Shown here: positions 32,667 through 40,447 of the stretch, piece by piece
Numbering within the stretch: the first letter of the stretch is position 1
Layout: every line of letters starts with the position of its first letter
Assembly: GCA_045611845.1 (NCBI GenBank)
Contig: JAZKXZ010000004.1
Location: 1-64,000, forward strand
Source of the DNA: Enterocola sp045611845
GTDB taxonomy: Bacteria; Bacteroidota; Bacteroidia; Bacteroidales; Paludibacteraceae
Length of the DNA stretch: 64,000 nucleotides
Direction: 5' to 3'
Translations under genes and position numbers: made by a program
Notes under the pieces: model-generated
What the model was told of the DNA's origin: nothing
Database searches by the model: none
What the model saw: the letters and a program-made list of their open reading frames with translations, nothing else

Positions 32667-32970
32667 GTTGTTTAATATTTTTAATTTTTTCTTTATAAAT
32701 GGTTCCCGCTTTAAAGTTTACAGACACCTTTGCTGGCACCTTGATAACTTCTTTAGTAGTAGGATTTACAATCTCTCTTTCTTGCTTGGCACGAGGTTCA
32801 AAATTTCCAAACCCTTGAATGGAAACTACATTTCCAGTCTTTAGATTGGTTACTATTGCCTCAGATGTATGCTCTAACATATTAGAGATTTCTTTCTGAG
32901 ACTTTCCCAATCTTTTGGATAATTCTAAAAGTAATTCTTTGTTATTCACAGCTTTTGATTTTAAGTGCAC
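32656..32970 (-). CDS. HU/IHF-family DNA-binding protein
   Basis: This 104-residue histone-like protein contains the HU core (ELLLELSKRLGKSQKEISNMLEHTSEAI, VSIQGFGNFEPR and the DNA-embracing arm). Such proteins bend DNA and organise the nucleoid. The frame starts MHLKSKAVNNKEL; residues 1-9 extend a little beyond the usual HU start, so initiation at another codon is possible. It follows rimO by 2 bases and overlaps the membrane HU gene by 11 bases. Confidence 0.92.
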   Translation of the reverse strand: MHLKSKAVNNKELLLELSKRLGKSQKEISNMLEHTSEAIVTNLKTGNVVSIQGFGNFEPRAKQEREIVNPTTKEVIKVPAKVSVNFKAGTIYKEKIKNIKQRGK

Positions 32971-32972
32971 CT

Positions 32973-34274
32973 TTATTTTATAATCTTAGCATAGAAATCA
33001 AATTCTTCTGCTTTAATTATTTCTGCTTTATAAAAATTACCTATCTCCAAATCGGCATCTGCTCTTTTCACTAAACACTCTGTATCCACATCTGGAGAAT
33101 CATATTGGGTTCTGCCCACATAATAGTCGCCCTCTACCCTATCTATGATAATTTTTTCTATCTTTCCAACTAGTTTTTGATTGCAATCCCAAGAAATGCC
33201 TTGTTGAAGAAGCATAAGTGAATCTAGTCTTGCTCTTTTCACTTCTTCTGGCACATTGTCTTCGTAATGCTTATCGGCGTATGTACCTTCTTCGTTTGAA
33301 TACATAAACGCACCCATACGTTCAAACTTCTGCTCACGCACAAAGTTTAATAAGTGTTGGAAGTCTTCTTCTGTTTCGTTTGGATGCCCCACCATAAGTG
33401 TGGTTCTAAGGCAAATATCAGGAACTTTAGTTCTAATTTCAGAAAGAAGTTCCACAGTTTGATTATATGTTATGCCTCTACGCATATATTTCAACATATT
33501 GTCTGAACTATGTTGAAGTGCCAAGTCTAGATAGTTACAAACATTTTCTCTTTCGTTTATCACATCTAGTATCTCGTATGGAAACTGTGTTGGGTATGCA
33601 TAATGAAGACGTAGCCATTCTACACCTTGTATATCTGACAATCTTTTAATTAGTTCTGGTAGTGCCAGTCTTTTATAATTGTCTAACCCATAAAAACTCA
33701 AATCTTGAGCTATTACTTGAAACTCTTTTACACCTGTAGAAACAAGGTATTTCACCTCGTTTTCAATATCTTCTATTGTTCTACTTTTATATGGACCTGT
33801 AATAATAGGTATTGCACAATAAGAACATGCTCTATTACACCCCTCTGCAATCTTTAAATATGCATAGTGATTTGGAGTAGTAAGTACTCTTTCGTTAGAA
33901 AGTGAGCTATTGTATTTTTTATTTAGTGCTTCTAATAGTTTATCGTGGTCGAACTTACCAAAATATCCATCTACTTCTGGAATTTCCTCTGCAAGCTCTT
34001 TTCTATATCTTTCTGAAAGGCAACCCATCACATAGATTTCTTTGATTTTTCCTTGCTCCTTAAGGTCGCAATATGAAAGTATCATATCTATGCTCTCTTG
34101 TTTGGCGTCGCCTATAAAACCACATGTGTTTATCACCACAATAGGAGCCACCTTGGCATCTGTATCGTGATATACTTTAAATCCCGATGCAGAAAACTGC
34201 TTCATAAGTTTTTCTGAGTCAACCAAATTTTTTGAGCAACCCAAACTAATGAAATGTACCGATGGTTTCTTCAT
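32973..34274 (-). CDS. rimO: Ribosomal protein S12 methylthiotransferase RimO
   Basis: This 433-residue radical SAM enzyme adds a methylthio group to the conserved Asp of ribosomal protein S12. The N-terminal UPF0004 domain supplies cysteines 13, 51 and 85 for one 4Fe-4S cluster. CNRACSYC supplies cysteines 146, 150 and 153 for the radical SAM cluster. A TRAM-like domain ends the protein. It shares one base with the ftsY stop codon, placing both in one transcript. Confidence 0.96.
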   Translation of the reverse strand: MKKPSVHFISLGCSKNLVDSEKLMKQFSASGFKVYHDTDAKVAPIVVINTCGFIGDAKQESIDMILSYCDLKEQGKIKEIYVMGCLSERYRKELAEEIPEVDGYFGKFDHDKLLEALNKKYNSSLSNERVLTTPNHYAYLKIAEGCNRACSYCAIPIITGPYKSRTIEDIENEVKYLVSTGVKEFQVIAQDLSFYGLDNYKRLALPELIKRLSDIQGVEWLRLHYAYPTQFPYEILDVINERENVCNYLDLALQHSSDNMLKYMRRGITYNQTVELLSEIRTKVPDICLRTTLMVGHPNETEEDFQHLLNFVREQKFERMGAFMYSNEEGTYADKHYEDNVPEEVKRARLDSLMLLQQGISWDCNQKLVGKIEKIIIDRVEGDYYVGRTQYDSPDVDTECLVKRADADLEIGNFYKAEIIKAEEFDFYAKIIK

Positions 34275-35242
34275 TACAATTTTCCTAATAAAGTATTAAC
34301 GTATGCAGTTTTATCAAAAAGTTGTAAATCATCTATTTTTTCTCCTAGACCAATATATTTTACTGGAATTTTAAATTGGTCTGAAATTCCAATTACCACA
34401 CCACCTTTTGCAGTACCATCTAGTTTGGTTACTGCTAGAGCTGTAATTTGTGTAGCTTTTGTAAATTGTTTTGCTTGTTCAAACGCATTTTGACCTGTAG
34501 AACCATCTAACACAAGAAGCACTTCGTGTGGCGCATCTGGAACTAGCTTTTGCATTACATTACGAATCTTTGTAAGCTCGTTCATTAGGCCTACTTTGTT
34601 GTGAAGACGACCTGCTGTGTCTATAATTACCACGTCTGCTTTATTTGCTTTTGCAGAAGCAAGTGTATCATATGCCACTGATGCAGGGTCTGCACCCATT
34701 TTTTGTTTAACTACAGGACAACCTACTCTTTCACCCCAAATATCTAGTTGTTCTACTGCTGCTGCACGGAATGTATCTGCTGCACCAAGATAAACTTTTT
34801 TACCTGCACGAGTAAATTGTGCTGCAAGTTTACCAATTGTGGTAGTTTTACCTACACCATTCACACCCACAACTAAAATAACGTATGGATTTTCTGATGA
34901 ATCATAATCTATATCTGCTAAATCGTCTAGATTATTTTCAGCAAGCAATGCCACCACTTCTTCTTTAAGTATAGTATGAAGTTCGTCTGTGCTTACATAT
35001 TTGTCACGTGCAACGCGTTCTTCTATACGTTCAATAATTCTAAGTGTTGTTTCTACACCCACATCAGATGTAATCAATATCTCTTCAAGGTTATCTAATA
35101 CTTCATCATCTACTTTGCTCTTTCCTACAATAGCACGAGATATTTTACTAAACACACTCTCTTTAGTTTTAGCAAGTCCTTTGTCTAAAACTTCTTCTTT
35201 CTCTTTTGAGTTATCTTTTTTTAAAAACGAAAAAAATCCCAT
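34274..35242 (-). CDS. ftsY: Signal recognition particle receptor FtsY
   Basis: This 322-residue GTPase docks the signal recognition particle at the membrane during co-translational targeting. The N domain covers about 25-110. The G domain has GVNGVGKT (126-133), DTAGR and TKLDG. The acidic, membrane-binding A domain of Escherichia coli FtsY is almost absent; only a short charged start (MGFFSFLKKDNSKEKEE) remains. It heads the ftsY-rimO-HU-HU/LysM group. Confidence 0.96.
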   Translation of the reverse strand: MGFFSFLKKDNSKEKEEVLDKGLAKTKESVFSKISRAIVGKSKVDDEVLDNLEEILITSDVGVETTLRIIERIEERVARDKYVSTDELHTILKEEVVALLAENNLDDLADIDYDSSENPYVILVVGVNGVGKTTTIGKLAAQFTRAGKKVYLGAADTFRAAAVEQLDIWGERVGCPVVKQKMGADPASVAYDTLASAKANKADVVIIDTAGRLHNKVGLMNELTKIRNVMQKLVPDAPHEVLLVLDGSTGQNAFEQAKQFTKATQITALAVTKLDGTAKGGVVIGISDQFKIPVKYIGLGEKIDDLQLFDKTAYVNTLLGKL

Positions 35243-35292
35243 TTATATCAGTTTATTAGGGTATATTCCCTATGTTTATTATAGTTAACTTA

Positions 35293-35300
35293 CAAATATA
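35293..35300 (-). promoter_or_regulatory. Possible -7 element for the ftsY operon
   Basis: The minus strand reads TATATTTG, a consensus -7 match 50 bases upstream of ftsY. No standard -33 box is seen at the right distance. Confidence 0.45.
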
Positions 35301-35330
35301 ATAAATTTTTCTTGTATAGTTAAAAAAATA

Positions 35331-35365
35331 CAAAAAAAATCGGGAAAGCGATGTGCTTCCCCGAT
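35331..35365 (-). terminator. Terminator of the L28-L33-DUF4295 transcript
   Basis: ATCGGGAAAGC (35339-35349) and GCTTCCCCGAT (35355-35365) pair over 11 bases with one mismatch. On the minus strand the stem is followed by a T-run (complement of 35332-35339). It ends 21 bases after the DUF4295 stop codon. Confidence 0.85.
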
Positions 35366-35386
35366 AGTATTTAGTAGATTTATAGC

Positions 35387-35539
35387 TTATTTTGCTAAAA
35401 GATCTTTTACTTTGTCGTTGTGAACAATTTCTTCTTGGAATACGTAAGCACCAGTTTTTGGTGAACGTACCATTTTAATTACCTTAGAGAAAGAACGACC
35501 TTCTCCTTTTTGTAAGGTTGCGACTGTTTTCTTTGCCAT
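35387..35539 (-). CDS. DUF4295 small protein, probable ribosome component
   Basis: This 50-residue basic protein, MAKKTVATLQ to KDLLAK, contains the conserved stretch FSKVIKMVRSPKTGAYVFQEEIV. It lies 12 bases after rpmG in the L28-L33 group, a position conserved in Bacteroidota. A Bacteroidota-specific large-subunit protein named bL38 was described in the Flavobacterium johnsoniae ribosome; I infer, without being able to confirm it, that this is that family. Size, charge and operon all fit a ribosomal protein. Confidence 0.85.
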   Translation of the reverse strand: MAKKTVATLQKGEGRSFSKVIKMVRSPKTGAYVFQEEIVHNDKVKDLLAK

Positions 35540-35551
35540 GGTATATCTTTA

Positions 35552-35740
35552 TTATTTAATTTCTTTATGAACAGTTACACGTTTAAGGATAGGGTTGTAT
35601 TTTTTCAACTCTAAACGTTCTGTTGTATTTTTTCTGTTTTTAGTAGTAATATAGCGTGAAGTGCCTGGCATTCCGCTTTCTTTGTGTTCTGTACACTCAA
35701 GAATTACTTGTACTCTATTTCCTTTTGCTTTCTTAGCCAT
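35552..35740 (-). CDS. rpmG: Ribosomal protein L33
   Basis: This 62-residue protein of the large subunit has the family pattern VQVILECTEHKESG...RYITTKNRKNTTERLELKKYNP. The zinc-binding cysteine pairs seen in some L33 forms are missing (only one Cys), so this is the zinc-free type. It lies between rpmB and the DUF4295 gene. Confidence 0.96.
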   Translation of the reverse strand: MAKKAKGNRVQVILECTEHKESGMPGTSRYITTKNRKNTTERLELKKYNPILKRVTVHKEIK

Positions 35741-35766
35741 TTTTTAGATCTCCTCTAATTTAACGA

Positions 35767-36000
35767 TTATAGATAACCTTTTTCAGATGCGCGGCGGATA
35801 GCTGCATCTAATCCCAATTTGTTAATTATACGAAGACCATTAGCTGAAACATTTAAACTTACCCAACAGTCTTGTTCCACCCAGTAAAATTTCTTGGTGA
35901 AAAGATTGACATCGAATTTACGTTTAGTACGTCTTTTTGAGTGAGAAACGTTGTTTCCGATACCCGCTTTTTTACCTGTAATTTGACAAACTTTTGACAT
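35767..36000 (-). CDS. rpmB: Ribosomal protein L28
   Basis: I use the ATG at 35998-36000 (MSKVCQITGKKAGIGNNVSHS), giving 77 residues as usual for L28. An in-frame ATG at 36042 would add 14 residues that do not belong to the family. The protein binds 23S rRNA in the large subunit. It heads a short operon with rpmG and the DUF4295 gene. The 36001-36206 gap upstream is AT-rich and holds the promoter of the divergent T9SS gene; I see no certain promoter for rpmB. Confidence 0.95.
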   Translation of the reverse strand: MSKVCQITGKKAGIGNNVSHSKRRTKRKFDVNLFTKKFYWVEQDCWVSLNVSANGLRIINKLGLDAAIRRASEKGYL

Positions 36001-36141
36001 TGTTATATTAGTTTTTGTTATTCCACTATTTTGAGAGTGCAAAGGAAGTAATTTTTTTATTAATACACAAATTTTTAAGCAATAAAAATCAAAAAACTTT
36101 TCAACAATTAAAATATTAACTATTGATTGATAGAGAAATAC

Positions 36142-36171
36142 TTGTTTAACGCAGAAAAAGTGTTACTTTTG
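36142..36171 (+). promoter_or_regulatory. Promoter of the second giant T9SS gene
   Basis: TTG (36142-36144), a 19-base spacer and TACTTTTG (36164-36171) match the Bacteroidota consensus, with a leader of about 30 bases. Confidence 0.65.
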
Positions 36172-36206
36172 TATTAATCATTTAAAGATTAACCTAAAAA
36201 TCACAC

Positions 36207-39200
36207 ATGAAAAAATTACTTATATGCCTAATAACATTATTAGGTAGCACTTTAATATATGCACAAGCAAGTCAAAAGTCTATCGATGCTCCAAATATAG
36301 ACTTTTCTATGGGCGATTTCACAAATTGGAAGCGTTATTTTGGTAAGTTTATATGCGACAATCCTACAGCACCCGACACAGACAAAACCTATAGTTATTT
36401 TGATTGGACTGAGGTAACCACTCCTACGGAACGTATCAAACTAACAGGCGATGTGCGTACTCTCGACCCTATTCTACAATGTGACGATTTACAAACAAAT
36501 CCAGACCCAGGTAAAAACGTGGCACGTATTGGTGAACCATTGAAAACAGAAGGTATGGTAGGTGCTGGTTGTAATCTGTCACACAAAGCTGCAGCTGCAG
36601 AAAAACTAGAATATACTTACACTGTTACTCCTTCAACTACTATTCTAAAATATCGTTTTGCTGCAGTTCTACATATTCCAGATAAAGTTGGTTCCGAACA
36701 TATCGGTGATGAAAGACCATTCTTCGATGTTAATATTAAGGTGGTAAAACCTGACGGAACAGAAGCCACAGTGGCATGTTCATCATATTCTGCTGTTGTT
36801 AATCAACACTCTTCTCTTCTTAAAAGGGGAAATGTTCCTACAACTGGATGTACAGCATCTAAAGGAAACCCTGCTGAATATATGTTCCAACCATGGACCG
36901 ATGCCCTTGTCGACCTTCGTGAATATGTAGGTTCTAAAGTAACTATCTCTGTTATTACACACGACTGTTTGGTACGTTGTACTGGCAATGAGCCTGCTGC
37001 TGGTGGACACGAAGCTTACGGATATTTCAGAGCAGAAGTAATGGACCTAGATCTTTCTACTATGGTTTGTAATACCGAAGACGCAAGTATTGCTGCGCCA
37101 GAAGGTTTTGCCTCATACCTATGGAGCAGAAGCGATCACTACACTATTTCTGCAAACCCAAGCACACCTAATATTGTATCTATAGAAAGTGCAAATATGG
37201 TTCCTAATGTGGTTTATTCTTGTACACTGTCTGACCAATTGGGTTGTGCAGCAGTGAAATTAAGCACTAAATTGGACCCTGTAGTATTAGAACCTTCGTT
37301 TGATTACACTGCAAAATGTGGTGGCGAAGTAGAATTTACATCTACCTCAACCGTATCGGGCGACGAAATGGTAAACTGGATTTGGGATGCTGGCGAAGGC
37401 CAATCAAGTGGTCAAATTTCAAACCACATCTACTCTGCCCCTGGCGATTATGACGTAACACTTACTGCTACCACAAAAAATGGTTGTAAACAATCTTATA
37501 CGAAAAAAATCACTGTTCCATACTTCCCTGATCTAAAAGTAGTGGCAGATCCAAACATTTGTAGCGGAAGAGAACTAAATGTTTCGGCAGAAAACGTAGA
37601 ATATGGAAGTAAAATTGAATGGTCGAGCACAGAAGCAGGGCAAACATATCCTGAAGAAACATCGTTTATAACCAATCCTACAAAATCTCAAATTTACACA
37701 GCAAAAGTAACAGATAGTAGAGGTTGTGAATATACTGCTAGTAAAGAAGTAATTGTTTTCGGCAAAACTCACGCATATATTAGTGGCGCCGACATTACAT
37801 GTCCTTCAGAAGAAATTCTTCTAACACTTGTAGGCAACAACCTAGACAATATTTCTTGGAACGCACCAAATTCTGCTGGACAAAATACTATTAAAGTATA
37901 TCCTACCGATAATGCTATTTACACTGCAAGAGCAACAGATATAAACGGATGTGAGGTAACTGCTACTCATACCATAGGTGTACACCCACGTCCAACTCTC
38001 ACAGTTGACAGTCCTATTGTTTGTAAAGGAACTGACGCCACAGTAAAAGTGAGCGGAGCACAAAGTTATTTTTGGCACGACACTTCTTACAGCGGAAACA
38101 CAGGCGGCGAATTAGTCATAAATAATATTCAAAACGACTATAGTGTACTTGTAACTGGCTACAACGAACACGGCTGTACAAATAGCACTGTGGTAAGTGT
38201 AAAAGTAAAAGACAAACCTGTAGTTAGTGTAGAAGGCGACACAGAACGTTGTTTCGATACAGAACCTTTTAAACTTGTTGCTCACGGCGCAGATACATAC
38301 ATTTGGAACAACACTGAGGAAGCAGCTATTTTCAGTGCTCCATCCGACAGAGACCACACTATTACAGTAGTAGGTAAAATTGGCACTTGTGAATCTGAAC
38401 CTCTAAAAGTAAATTTAATTACAATTCCTGTGCCTAAAATCAATGCTTTGCAAGAAGACGTTACTATTTGTACAGGCAATGAAGTGGCTCTACAAGTGAA
38501 CGGCGCCGACACATACCAATGGTACAACACCACTGAAACAAGCAACACACTTGTGGTAGCTCCTCTCAACACCAAAACTTATACCGTAAGAGGTATTGCT
38601 GCAAACGGATGTACTTCTGACGAATTGGATATTTTGGTTACAGTAAACCATCCAGATTTAATTAAACTGCACATTGAAAAATCCATCGCTTGCCCTGGCA
38701 AACCAGACTCTGCAATTATTGTTGCAAATGGTGCACTTACATATCAATGGAGCAGTATTCCAGAAAGAGAAGATATTACATACAATCAATCTGATGTTTT
38801 AAGTCTTACATACGATACTCCTACACTTATAAAGGTAAAAGGCACAAACGAGTTTGCATGTAATGCTTCTGCCGAAATAAATTTAACACCTCTACCAGAA
38901 CCAGTATTTGACTTTAAGGTAGAACCTACCTACGTGGAAGAAGACAAACCAGATGTAAGAGTATTAGGAATTTCGCCTGCTGAGGGCTTTTCTCAGTGGT
39001 ATTGGGATATGGGCGATGGCTCTGATATTATATCAAACCACGACACTATTTACACATACGATGTGCATACTCGCACAGAACCTTTCCTAGTAGAAGTTAC
39101 TGCTATAGATGAAAATGGTTGTAGATTTACTGGCGAAACAGAAATAGAGATTTGGAAACAGCCTTGGGCTCCTGATGCTTTCTCTCCAAACTTCGACGGT

Positions 39201-39440
39201 TTGAACGACAATTTCCATTTATTTAGAACAAAAGACATAGAAGAATGTTACTTCTACATTTATAATAGATTGGGTGAAGTAGTTTTTGAAGGTTACTCTG
39301 TGGACGACACTTGGGATGGCACATACAAAGGAAAACCTTGCCCATGGGGAACATACGGTTGGGTACTGCAATACACCTCTAATATTAATGGAGAAAAACG
39401 AGAAGAAGTATTAAAAGGTCAGGTTACATTGGTAAGATAA
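36207..39440 (+). CDS. Giant PKD/Ig-repeat surface protein with T9SS type B sorting domain
   Basis: This 1077-residue protein has a signal peptide (about 1-20) and an N-terminal domain of about 270 residues with many cysteines. A PKD-like domain follows (about 385-435, IWDAGEGQSSGQISNHIYSAPGDYDVTLTATT), then five or six tandem Ig-like repeats of about 80 residues (pattern GADTYxWxNT ... NGC). A second PKD-like domain lies at about 920-980. The last 85 residues (AFSPNFDGLNDNFHLF ... WDGTYKGKPCPWGTYGWVL) form a type B sorting domain. The porP/sprF-like gene overlaps its stop. It is probably an exported adhesin-like filament; no enzymatic motif is visible. Confidence 0.85.
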   Translation: MKKLLICLITLLGSTLIYAQASQKSIDAPNIDFSMGDFTNWKRYFGKFICDNPTAPDTDKTYSYFDWTEVTTPTERIKLTGDVRTLDPILQCDDLQTNPDPGKNVARIGEPLKTEGMVGAGCNLSHKAAAAEKLEYTYTVTPSTTILKYRFAAVLHIPDKVGSEHIGDERPFFDVNIKVVKPDGTEATVACSSYSAVVNQHSSLLKRGNVPTTGCTASKGNPAEYMFQPWTDALVDLREYVGSKVTISVITHDCLVRCTGNEPAAGGHEAYGYFRAEVMDLDLSTMVCNTEDASIAAPEGFASYLWSRSDHYTISANPSTPNIVSIESANMVPNVVYSCTLSDQLGCAAVKLSTKLDPVVLEPSFDYTAKCGGEVEFTSTSTVSGDEMVNWIWDAGEGQSSGQISNHIYSAPGDYDVTLTATTKNGCKQSYTKKITVPYFPDLKVVADPNICSGRELNVSAENVEYGSKIEWSSTEAGQTYPEETSFITNPTKSQIYTAKVTDSRGCEYTASKEVIVFGKTHAYISGADITCPSEEILLTLVGNNLDNISWNAPNSAGQNTIKVYPTDNAIYTARATDINGCEVTATHTIGVHPRPTLTVDSPIVCKGTDATVKVSGAQSYFWHDTSYSGNTGGELVINNIQNDYSVLVTGYNEHGCTNSTVVSVKVKDKPVVSVEGDTERCFDTEPFKLVAHGADTYIWNNTEEAAIFSAPSDRDHTITVVGKIGTCESEPLKVNLITIPVPKINALQEDVTICTGNEVALQVNGADTYQWYNTTETSNTLVVAPLNTKTYTVRGIAANGCTSDELDILVTVNHPDLIKLHIEKSIACPGKPDSAIIVANGALTYQWSSIPEREDITYNQSDVLSLTYDTPTLIKVKGTNEFACNASAEINLTPLPEPVFDFKVEPTYVEEDKPDVRVLGISPAEGFSQWYWDMGDGSDIISNHDTIYTYDVHTRTEPFLVEVTAIDENGCRFTGETEIEIWKQPWAPDAFSPNFDGLNDNFHLFRTKDIEECYFYIYNRLGEVVFEGYSVDDTWDGTYKGKPCPWGTYGWVLQYTSNINGEKREEVLKGQVTLVR

Positions 39441-40423
39441 TGATAGTTATGAGAAGAAGTAGATTTATATTATGTTTAACCTGCATTATGGTATGCATTA
39501 ATGCATGGGCACAAGACTTTTCACTTTGCAATCACAACACAGTACCATTTAGTTTAAACCCTTCGTCTGTGGGTGCGGCAAACACTATCAGACTTGGTGT
39601 AAACTACCGTATGCAATGGCCTGAGCTTATTAATGCATATCATACAGTAAGAATTTCATACGATCAAAACGTATATAAACAAATGTGTTCTGTGGGTGCA
39701 GCATATTCATACGACCAACATTCTGTAGTGTTTGGCTCTCACGAATTCGACGTAGTTTACGCTCACACATTCCGCTGCGCCGACAAACATTTTATCCGCT
39801 TGGGTCTGCAAGGAAGTTTCTTTTTACACCAATACGACCCTACAAAACTTACATACGGCGACCAGTTTGACCCATACACTGGCAACACCCTACCTACCAC
39901 AGTAGAAGGTCATCTTATTACACAAACAAATTATTTTGATTTTTCTGTGGGTGCAAGTTATGTATTTGAAAATCACTTAACAGTAGGTTTTGCAGTGTAC
40001 CATTTGGCAGAACCATATAATGGTTTTGATGAAAATTCTCAACGCCTACATAGAAAATATGTGGCTCACGCCAACTTTATTCAAGACCTTAAACTTGACC
40101 ACGGTCTTAAAAGCTATGGTTTTTCCGACAATTATTTCTTTGCAAACACCTCTTACCAACAACAAGCAGACTTTAAGCAATTTGAAATTGGAGCTGGCAT
40201 TTGCTACCAACCGGTAATTGTGGGTGCTTCATATAAAACCAACCTAGACCAAGTTCACACCGCGTCATTCACAGTGGGTGGATATTATAAAGGATTCCAA
40301 CTTTATTACACCTTCGACCTTTTCACCTCTCACCTCGACAACGGTTCATGGTCTAACGAAATCTCACTTATTTACACCATACCAACGAAGAAGAAGGACT
40401 TATGTCCGGTGATATATTGGTAG
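39440..40423 (+). CDS. PorP/SprF-family type IX secretion membrane protein
   Basis: This 327-residue predicted outer-membrane barrel has a signal peptide and the family opening DFSLCNHNTVPFSLNPSSVGA, followed by amphipathic strands. PorP/SprF proteins are encoded next to T9SS type B substrates; in Flavobacterium johnsoniae, SprF is needed to secrete the adhesin SprB. Here the ATG overlaps the stop of the giant protein gene, so the pair is translationally coupled and almost certainly a substrate and its dedicated partner. A third Met codon, MRRS, is an alternative start. Confidence 0.88.
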   Translation: MIVMRRSRFILCLTCIMVCINAWAQDFSLCNHNTVPFSLNPSSVGAANTIRLGVNYRMQWPELINAYHTVRISYDQNVYKQMCSVGAAYSYDQHSVVFGSHEFDVVYAHTFRCADKHFIRLGLQGSFFLHQYDPTKLTYGDQFDPYTGNTLPTTVEGHLITQTNYFDFSVGASYVFENHLTVGFAVYHLAEPYNGFDENSQRLHRKYVAHANFIQDLKLDHGLKSYGFSDNYFFANTSYQQQADFKQFEIGAGICYQPVIVGASYKTNLDQVHTASFTVGGYYKGFQLYYTFDLFTSHLDNGSWSNEISLIYTIPTKKKDLCPVIYW

Positions 40424-40429
40424 TAAATA

Positions 40430-40447
40430 GTTAGGAGTGAGGAGTTA
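40430..40447 (+). repeat. Heptamer array C (end of the uptake lipoprotein gene)
   Basis: Two full units and a partial one, GTTAGGA, GTGAGGA, GTTA, start 6 bases after the porP-like stop and run into the stop codon (40445-40447) of the minus-strand lipoprotein gene. Confidence 0.75.

Noticed and set aside
36001..36042. Upstream ATG extending ribosomal protein L28
   Set aside because: The extra 14 residues are not part of L28, whose family start is MSKVCQ.
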